Of a stretch of 8,606 nt of DNA, positions 1 through 4,932 are shown piece by piece. The DNA is taken from assembly GCA_947624915.1 (NCBI GenBank), contig CANQMF010000041.1:1-8606 (forward strand). The letters are read 5' to 3'. This stretch comes from an uncultured Bacilli bacterium. GTDB taxonomy: Bacteria > Bacillota_I > Bacilli_A > RF39 > UBA660. The position numbers were made by a program, and so were the translations under genes. The notes under the pieces are model-generated. The model searched no databases and was not told where the DNA came from. It was given only the letters and a program-made list of their open reading frames with translations. Numbering within the stretch: the stretch's first letter is position 1; every line of letters starts with the position of its first letter.

Positions 1-280
1 CCTCATGAAAACTAGGATTAGTATTAACATCAAACACTATTTTAGCATTAGTAGTACTAGTCCATTCAGCACTTTTCTCCATATGCCAGCTACCCGGAGT
101 CTTATCTGCATAACCATCTGATTCAATAACAACCTTCTTAACTTCGACATTATTATCTAAATCCGTTAGAGCCGTTAAAGCACTCTTTAAAAAGTTTAAT
201 CCACCTATTGGAAAGATAAAAATGTTAAGGATAAAACCTAAGATAATATATATATAAAATAACTTCTCTCGTTTTAACAT
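1..280 (-). CDS. N-terminal part of a membrane-anchored surface or secreted protein (partial)
   Basis: The reading frame starts at ATG 280-278 and is open for 93 codons to the window edge, so the C-terminal part is missing. AGAGGAG lies about 7 nt upstream, which supports this start. Residues 1-6 are charged (MLKREK), residues 7-30 form one hydrophobic segment rich in Phe, Ile and Tyr, and the rest is hydrophilic. This fits a signal anchor or uncleaved signal peptide with the bulk outside the cell. Residues 60-86 (from KTPGSW through EKSAEW to KIVFDVNT) remind me of the stretch before a von Willebrand A domain in Firmicutes surface proteins. That is recollection, not proof, and any such domain would lie beyond the window. 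It is downstream of ileS but separated by a terminator and about 290 bp, so it is probably its own transcription unit. Function is not assigned. Confidence 0.75.
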   Translation of the reverse strand, partial: MLKREKLFYIYIILGFILNIFIFPIGGLNFLKSALTALTDLDNNVEVKKVVIESDGYADKTPGSWHMEKSAEWTSTTNAKIVFDVNTNPSFHE

Positions 281-362
281 AAGATCGCTCCTCTTATTAT
301 TATGTCCTGAAGTAAAATACTTACACCCTTAAATTTACCTTTTAAAACAAGCTTTGGAGCTA

Positions 363-391
363 TTTACAATAATATAAAACTTTGATATAAT
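363..391 (+). promoter_or_regulatory. Good sigma-A-type promoter with extended -10
   Basis: TTTACA (363-368, five of six bases of TTGACA) is followed after exactly 17 nt by TATAAT (386-391, perfect). TG at 383-384 provides an extended -10 (TGATATAAT). The predicted start is A398. No protein gene follows on this strand. The next clear signal is the terminator at 450-480, so the promoter points at a short untranslated transcript. Confidence 0.6.
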
Positions 392-399
392 TTTTTCAG
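371..399 (-). promoter_or_regulatory. Candidate promoter for the left-edge surface gene
   Basis: On the minus strand CTGAAA (399-394) and TATATT (376-371) are separated by 17 nt. This would start transcription near 364 and give a leader of about 84 nt before the ATG at 280. The -35 matches only four of six bases, and such boxes are common in AT-rich DNA. It overlaps the better plus-strand promoter at 363-391, so both could not be occupied at once. Confidence 0.35.
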
Positions 400-484
400 T
401 AAAGTAGGATTTTTACTTTATATAGTAAATGATCAAAAAAATTAATAATGGCCCTGAAGTATTTTACTTCAGGCCTTTTATAAT
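398..484 (+). ncRNA. Candidate small RNA of about 85 nt
   Basis: The segment lies between a near-consensus promoter and an intrinsic terminator on the plus strand. Its 5' part can fold as a 7-bp hairpin (TAAAGTA 400-406 with TACTTTA 414-420, 7-nt loop), followed by a single-stranded A/U-rich stretch and the terminator hairpin. The only reading frame is 22 codons from ATG 428, with no ribosome binding site at proper distance, so it is probably non-coding. I do not recognise it as SRP RNA, 6S RNA, tmRNA or another known class. The terminator loop and arm repeat 17 nt also found in the leader of the divergent surface gene, which would allow base pairing between the two RNAs. Expression is an inference. 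Confidence 0.4.
450..480 (+). terminator. Intrinsic terminator of the candidate small RNA
   Basis: GGCC-TGAAGTA (from 450, with one bulged C) pairs with TACTTCAGGCC (465-475) around a 3-nt TTT loop, then TTTTATAATTT follows. The U-run sits directly after the stem only on the plus strand. On the minus strand the hairpin would be followed by ATTATTAATTTTTTT, so weak backup termination of ileS is possible. Confidence 0.7.
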
Positions 485-530
485 TTCAAATTACTAAAAA
501 AGATAATATTTTTAATTTACTAGTTTATGT

Positions 531-570
531 AAAAATAAAATAAGACCTGCTTTTAACAAGTCTTATTTTC
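531..570 (-). terminator. Intrinsic terminator of ileS
   Basis: Beginning 5 nt after the ileS stop codon, the minus strand reads AAAATAAGAC, a short loop region, then GTCTTATTTT, followed by ATTTTTA. The 10-bp stem (537-546 with 560-569) extends to 13 bp with one G-U pair, leaving a 7-nt loop. The T-rich tail lies on the minus-strand 3' side, so this ends the ileS transcript. Confidence 0.8.
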
Positions 571-574
571 ATAA

Positions 575-3500
575 CTAAGCTTTCTCTACTCTTATATGTG
601 CTAAATGCCCATTTAAATCAACTTCTTCATCTAAGTTAGAAGAAGCGGTTAAAGAAGCCGATAATGTTTCTTTCATGATAAAATCTCTATAAGTTTCAAT
701 GGATTTGACCGTTAAATCATCAGCTTCATAATAAGTATGAATACGATCCATAATTTCAAAGTTATTTTGTTTTCTTAAATTTTGAATTTTAGAAATTAAT
801 TCTCTAGCTATTCCTTCCAAAATTAAATCTTCGGTTAAGGTTGTATCAATAATCATAAAGTTATTATTTTCCATACCTACATTAAATCCTTCTTTAGAAG
901 AAATACGCACTTCAACCATCGCACTAGTAATTTCTTTTTCTTCGCCACCTAAAATCATTTTAATAGATTGATTATTTTGTAAAGCATTAATATCCTCCAC
1001 TTTTAAAGTTTCCAATTTAGTTTGAAATTCCTTCATAAGTGGTCCTAACACTTTTCCAACTTCTTTAAAGTTTGGCTTTAAAGAAATATTCATATATTCA
1101 CTTAAATCTTCCACAAATATAATTTCTTTAACATTTAACTCTTCTGAGATAAGAGGCACTAAATCTCTAATTAATTCCTTATTCTTACCGTCAATTAAAG
1201 CCTTATTTAATGGTTGGCGAACTTTAATTTTAGTTTCTTCACGGACATATCGACCAATAGATATTAAACTTCTTACTAAATCCATACGTTCTTCAATATG
1301 TTCATCAATTAATTTCTTATTACATGTTGGGTAATCTTCTAAGTGTACAGATTCATTACCAGTTAAATTACGGTATAATTCTTCTGCTAAAAATGGTGTA
1401 ATAGGCGCAATTAATTTAGAAAGACTAGTTAATACCTCATAGGTAGTAAGATAAACACTCTTTTTAGAATTATCTAATTCACTACCCCAAAAACGATTAC
1501 GATTACGTCTGATATACCAGTTAGACAAATCTTCTGACACAAAATTAGCCAAATGGTGAACAACTTTATTTAAATCATATTCATCAAAGTCTTTACGTAC
1601 ATCATAAACTAACTTATTATACTTAGATAAAAGCCAACGGTCGATCTCTTCTCTTTTACTATAGGAAACAGAACATTTTTCAATATCAATTTTATCAATA
1701 TTAGCATACGTTGCAAAGAAATTATAAGTATTTCTCAAAGGATTAAAGAATTTAGAATATACTTCTTTTAAGCCTGACATATCGAATTTTAATGGAGTCC
1801 ATACTGGTGAAACATAAAGTAAATAAAATCTAACTGTATCTGCACCATATTCCTTAATTGTTGAAAATGGCTCAACAATGTTACCACGCGATTTACTCAT
1901 CTTTTTACCTTCAGCATCTAGTAATAAGTCATTTACTAAAACATTCTTAAATGGTGAACAGCCTTTAACAAATACTGATATAACCATTAAAGTGTAAAAC
2001 CAACCACGAGTTTGATCAATACCTTCACAGATAAAATCAGCAGGAAATTGTGATTCCCAAAGTTCTTTATTTTCAAATGGATAGTGGTATTGAGCAAATG
2101 GCATTGCACCTGAGTCGAACCAACAATCTAGAACATCAGGAATACGTGTCATAGCTTTTCCACATTTTTCACATTTTAAATGCACTTGATCAATATATGG
2201 TTTATGTAAATCAATATCATTATCAATTTCCTCAATTGCCATTTCTTTTAACTCTGCAATAGAACCCACCATATGTGTATGTCCACATTCACACTTAAAG
2301 TAAGGAATTGGACTACCCCAATATCTGCTACGTGATACGTTCCAATCACGAGCATTAGCTAACCAGTTAGCAAATCTTTTTTCACCAACATGGGCTGGAT
2401 ACCAATTAACTTTCGCATTAGCTTTAACCAAATCATCAGTCATTTCACTAACTTTTATATAATAACTTGGCATAGAATAGTAAATAAGTGGAGTATCACA
2501 ACGCCAACAATGTGGATATTCATGAGCTAGTTTTTGACGCTTAAATAATTTGCCATTCTCTTTCAAATATTCAACTACTTCTTCATTAACATCATGTACA
2601 AATTTACCTTCCCATATACCACCTATGTAGCATCCATCTTTACCAACTGGATTTAAATAAGGTAAATCATACTTACGTCCTACAGCGGCATCCTCTTCTC
2701 CAAAAGCTGGCGCTATATGGACAATACCAGTTCCATCTTCCATCGTTACATATTCATCACAAGTAACAAAGAACGCTTTTTTATCAACATCAAAAGATGG
2801 TACTAATTGCTCATATTCCATATATTCCAAATCAGTTCCCTTGTATGTACACAAAACACTTATATCATCACCTAAAACAGTATTAGCTAAAGCTGATGCA
2901 ATAATAAACTTATTACCTTTAGATTCAACTAAAACATAATCCTCATTAGGATTAACACACAATGCAACATTAGCAATTAAAGTCCAAGGAGTGGTAGTCC
3001 AAACCAAAAAGTAAACGTCTTCATCCTTTTTCTTAAATGGTACATACACAGTAATAGCTGTATCTGTCTGATAGTTTTGTGCTACTTCATGAGTAGCTAA
3101 TCCTGTACCACAATGTGGACAATAAGGAACCACTCTGGTGCCTTCATAAAACATGTTCTTTTTAAACATTTCTTTTAGGATCCACCACTCAGTTTCGATA
3201 TACTCATTCTTGTACGTTAAATATGGATGTTCAACATCAAAAAACTGACCCATTTCACTAGTTAAATTAGTAAATGCTGATTCGTTTTCACGAACACTTT
3301 TGCGGCATTCTTCATTAAATTTATCAATACCTAGTTTTTCTATTTCTTTCTTAGAAGAAATACCTAATTTCTTTTCAACATGATTTTCTACTGGTAGACC
3401 ATGGGTATCCCATCCTATTTTACGAATAACTTTCTTATTATTCATAACATGATACTTAGTTACAGCATCTTTTAAATTTTTAGAAACTATATGATGTAAA

Positions 3501-3670
3501 CCTGGAAATCCATTAGCAAACGCTGGTCCATCATAAAAAACAAATGTTTTAGCATCTTTACGTAATTTTATTTGTTTATCATACATAGCATTAACACTAC
3601 CCCAAGAAGCTAAAATATCAGCATCCACTTCACATACTGGTCTTTTATCTAGTTCTTTAAATTTTCTCAT
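575..3670 (-). CDS. ileS: Isoleucyl-tRNA synthetase, IleS2-like
   Basis: This class I aminoacyl-tRNA synthetase charges tRNA-Ile with isoleucine in the cytoplasm. I take ATG 3670 as start (1031 aa), because GGAAGGGTGA lies just upstream and MRKFKELDKRP resembles usual N termini; the ATG at 3703 lies just after the T-box terminator U-run and lacks a binding site. The HIGH region reads PGLHHI at residues 56-61, followed by GWDTHGLPVE. The editing (CP1) insert lies at about 210-390, with TTTPW and GTGIVHIAPAFGEED; VSRSRYWG is near 445, DCWFDSG near 516, and KMSKS is at 590-594. Cysteine pairs (CPHC, CWRC, CEC, CEKC) suggest zinc ribbons within the insert. There is no C-terminal zinc finger of the Bacillus/E. 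coli IleS1 type, and the layout matches IleS2, a class usually insensitive to mupirocin. It follows sepF and divIVA and is governed by a T-box leader. Stop codon is TAG. Confidence 0.97.
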   Translation of the reverse strand: MRKFKELDKRPVCEVDADILASWGSVNAMYDKQIKLRKDAKTFVFYDGPAFANGFPGLHHIVSKNLKDAVTKYHVMNNKKVIRKIGWDTHGLPVENHVEKKLGISSKKEIEKLGIDKFNEECRKSVRENESAFTNLTSEMGQFFDVEHPYLTYKNEYIETEWWILKEMFKKNMFYEGTRVVPYCPHCGTGLATHEVAQNYQTDTAITVYVPFKKKDEDVYFLVWTTTPWTLIANVALCVNPNEDYVLVESKGNKFIIASALANTVLGDDISVLCTYKGTDLEYMEYEQLVPSFDVDKKAFFVTCDEYVTMEDGTGIVHIAPAFGEEDAAVGRKYDLPYLNPVGKDGCYIGGIWEGKFVHDVNEEVVEYLKENGKLFKRQKLAHEYPHCWRCDTPLIYYSMPSYYIKVSEMTDDLVKANAKVNWYPAHVGEKRFANWLANARDWNVSRSRYWGSPIPYFKCECGHTHMVGSIAELKEMAIEEIDNDIDLHKPYIDQVHLKCEKCGKAMTRIPDVLDCWFDSGAMPFAQYHYPFENKELWESQFPADFICEGIDQTRGWFYTLMVISVFVKGCSPFKNVLVNDLLLDAEGKKMSKSRGNIVEPFSTIKEYGADTVRFYLLYVSPVWTPLKFDMSGLKEVYSKFFNPLRNTYNFFATYANIDKIDIEKCSVSYSKREEIDRWLLSKYNKLVYDVRKDFDEYDLNKVVHHLANFVSEDLSNWYIRRNRNRFWGSELDNSKKSVYLTTYEVLTSLSKLIAPITPFLAEELYRNLTGNESVHLEDYPTCNKKLIDEHIEERMDLVRSLISIGRYVREETKIKVRQPLNKALIDGKNKELIRDLVPLISEELNVKEIIFVEDLSEYMNISLKPNFKEVGKVLGPLMKEFQTKLETLKVEDINALQNNQSIKMILGGEEKEITSAMVEVRISSKEGFNVGMENNNFMIIDTTLTEDLILEGIARELISKIQNLRKQNNFEIMDRIHTYYEADDLTVKSIETYRDFIMKETLSASLTASSNLDEEVDLNGHLAHIRVEKA

Positions 3671-3712
3671 CTTATCACCCTTCCATAACGACCATAACAA
3701 CATATTAAAAAT

Positions 3713-3875
3713 AAAAAAACATTATGAGTATAGGAACGCTTGCACGTGGTACCATCCTATTTCATAATATTTTATTATGCACTTAAAACTATAACGCGTT
3801 ACCAATATATTGCATCCAGAGTGATCCATATATTAATTCACTATCTATTTACACCAACCATAGACTCTCTTCGCG
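3713..3875 (-). promoter_or_regulatory. T-box riboswitch leader of ileS (tRNA-Ile sensing)
   Basis: The core AGGATGGTACCACG at 3758-3745 matches the T-box consensus. The antiterminator pairs AGGA with TCCT and ACG with CGT around the TGGTACC bulge. TGGT would pair with a tRNA 3' end ACCA, as expected for tRNA-Ile with discriminator A. The competing terminator uses 3768-3755 with 3735-3721, then seven Us (3719-3713). Upstream, ATCACTCTGGATGC holds ATC (3825-3823), the isoleucine specifier codon followed by the usual A. ACTCT can pair with AGAGT of AGAGAGTC at 3870-3863, with a GA/GGA kink-turn-like junction below, so the 5' strand of Stem I lies inside the divIVA coding end. The space left for Stem I is only about 60 nt. 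The core is certain; the 5' boundary and the short Stem I are inferences. Confidence 0.88.
3721..3768 (-). terminator. T-box-controlled attenuator hairpin
   Basis: ATTATGAAATAGGA pairs with TCCTATACTCATAAT, with a small internal mismatch, enclosing the T-box core. It is followed by G, seven Ts, A and five Ts. Binding of uncharged tRNA-Ile to the TGG bulge should favour the antiterminator and let transcription reach ileS. Confidence 0.85.
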
Positions 3876-4344
3876 CTTCATAATATAACGTCTCTTTCAT
3901 CTGCTTTAATTTTTCAATCTCATTTTTTAATGTATTAAGTTCCATTTCTTTTTTCTTTGCACTAAGTAAACATTCTTGGATAATCTCATCAGCATTATCT
4001 TCAGCATCTGTAATAATTTTCCTGCTTTTAACCTTAGCAGCTGTTATTAATTTTTTAGTATCTTCCTTAGCCTTATTTAAATTTAAAATAGCCTCCTGGT
4101 ATTCCTTACCTAATTCTTCCTTTTGATTAAGTACCTCTAACTCACTCTTCAGTTCTTTAACCTTTAATGATAGCTTTTTAGCTACAAGTTGATTTTTTTT
4201 AGCCGCTTTCCTAAGTGTTGATATTTTTTCATTTTTATCTTCCAACTCTTTAACCATATCTTCTACTTGCGCAATAATCTTATCTATAAAGGCATTAACT
4301 TCTTTTTTGTCATAACCACGAAGTGCAGAACTAAACTTATCCAT
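3841..4344 (-). CDS. divIVA: DivIVA-family cell division/polarity scaffold
   Basis: This 167-residue protein begins MDKFSSALRGYDKKEVNAF, which contains the DivIVA N-terminal signature (F, then RGYD, then EV and F) that inserts into negatively curved membrane at septa and poles. From about residue 25 to 158 it is charged and heptad-like, with few glycines or prolines, fitting a long coiled coil for oligomerisation. The length is about that of Bacillus subtilis DivIVA. CGAGGTGA upstream of the ATG supports the start. It lies 58 bp after sepF and just before the ileS T-box, the classical Firmicutes order, but ylmG and ylmH, usually between sepF and divIVA, are absent here. The last dozen codons overlap the probable 5' strand of T-box Stem I, so this end may be under RNA-structure constraint. 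GpsB is shorter, so DivIVA is the better name. Confidence 0.9.
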   Translation of the reverse strand: MDKFSSALRGYDKKEVNAFIDKIIAQVEDMVKELEDKNEKISTLRKAAKKNQLVAKKLSLKVKELKSELEVLNQKEELGKEYQEAILNLNKAKEDTKKLITAAKVKSRKIITDAEDNADEIIQECLLSAKKKEMELNTLKNEIEKLKQMKETLYYEARRESMVGVNR

Positions 4345-4369
4345 ATGCTCACCTCGTTACGCGAAAGGT

Positions 4370-4398
4370 ATTGTATCACATTTTTTTTGAAAACACAA
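4370..4398 (-). promoter_or_regulatory. Candidate divIVA promoter in the sepF-divIVA gap
   Basis: TTGTGT (4398-4393), a 17-nt spacer and TGATACAAT (4378-4370, extended -10 with TACAAT) precede divIVA on the minus strand. The boxes lie inside an inverted repeat (GTATTGT 4368-4374 with ACAATAC 4395-4401), so the same DNA could act as an operator or, as RNA from sepF, as a hairpin. The -35 matches three of six bases. No terminator follows sepF, so read-through is also likely. Confidence 0.4.
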
Positions 4399-4402
4399 TA
4401 CT

Positions 4403-4819
4403 TTACCAATCAATATCGATATCATCATTATTGTATACTTCTTTTACTTCTTTTTCAGATGTTATTTTACCCTGAATATTAACATTATTGGGTGTACATA
4501 AGAAAATCCCACTACCTATTTTTTCAATATGACCCTTTAAGGCATAAACAGAGCCACTAACAAAATCAATAATCCTTTTTGCCTGATCCGATGTAACTCT
4601 TCTTAGATTAATCACAACTGTATTTCTTTTCTTTAAGTGATCAGCAATTTGTTGTGATTCTGAAAAGGCCCTTGGCTCTAATAAGATCATCTTAGCGCCA
4701 CCATTTTGTGAAGCCATATCCTCTAAATCCTTAGTATCTACTTCATAAAATTGACTTTCATCATCATTAAAGATATCCTTCTGTTCATCCCCATCGAATA
4801 TTTTTTTCATGAAACCCAT
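4403..4819 (-). CDS. sepF: SepF, FtsZ-binding membrane anchor of the Z-ring
   Basis: The 138-residue product starts [13 protein letters not shown], a short amphipathic helix with an acidic linker, as in SepF proteins that bind the membrane through the N terminus. Residues about 43-125 form the SepF (DUF552) domain: [20 protein letters not shown], then [21 protein letters not shown] and [10 protein letters not shown], the last being the characteristic turn near the C terminus. SepF forms rings that bundle and anchor FtsZ in Gram-positive bacteria. AAAGGAGG about 7 nt before ATG 4819 is nearly ideal; the internal ATG at codon 4 has no such site. It follows dnaE after 113 bp, precedes divIVA, and ends at TAA. 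Length is close to the family norm of about 150. Confidence 0.93.
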   Translation of the reverse strand: MGFMKKIFDGDEQKDIFNDDESQFYEVDTKDLEDMASQNGGAKMILLEPRAFSESQQIADHLKKRNTVVINLRRVTSDQAKRIIDFVSGSVYALKGHIEKIGSGIFLCTPNNVNIQGKITSEKEVKEVYNNDDIDIDW

Positions 4820-4838
4820 TTTTATTTCCTCCTTTAGT

Positions 4839-4864
4839 ATAAACCACTATACTTAATTTTAGCA
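4839..4864 (-). promoter_or_regulatory. Candidate sepF promoter and adjoining small palindrome
   Basis: TGCTAAAAT (4864-4856) is an extended -10 about 35 nt before the sepF start. No convincing -35 lies 17 nt upstream, but extended -10 promoters tolerate this. Directly downstream AGTATA and TATACT flank a 6-nt loop, just ahead of the ribosome binding site. No terminator separates dnaE from sepF, so sepF may also be read from dnaE. Confidence 0.4.
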
Positions 4865-4932
4865 TATTTTAAAGAAAAAGAAAAGTAGTTATATTGCAAT
4901 TACACGAACCAATCCATCACGAATCCTACAAA

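Larger units (their letters stand above)
306..473. repeat. 17-bp inverted repeat pair (306-322 and 457-473)
   Basis: CCTGAAGTAAAATACTT at 306-322 is found as its exact reverse complement at 457-473, 134 bp apart. Each copy is itself largely palindromic, and the second forms the stem of the terminator at 450-480. The first copy lies in the 5' leader of the left-edge surface gene, about 15 nt upstream of its ribosome binding site. The pair could be a regulatory duplication or the ends of a small non-autonomous element. No target-site duplication is visible. Confidence 0.6.

Noticed and set aside
306..473. MITE flanked by 17-bp terminal repeats
   Set aside because: No target-site duplication is visible and both repeats have local explanations (terminator stem, leader palindrome); kept only as an alternative.
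428..496. Twenty-two-codon frame within the candidate small RNA
   Set aside because: No binding site at proper spacing, and the frame runs through the terminator hairpin.
3671..3703. Upstream in-frame ATG for ileS adding 11 residues
   Set aside because: It lies directly after the T-box terminator U-run and has no Shine-Dalgarno site; the added residues match no IleS N terminus, and part of this DNA is the binding site for ATG 3670.
4267..4482. Plus-strand reading frame of 71 codons
   Set aside because: It lies opposite sepF and divIVA, both convincing, has no ribosome binding site and reads as low-complexity aromatic sequence.
4910..4932. Terminator after dnaE
   Set aside because: The 4820-4932 gap has a direct repeat CACGAA but no GC-rich stem followed by a U-run.
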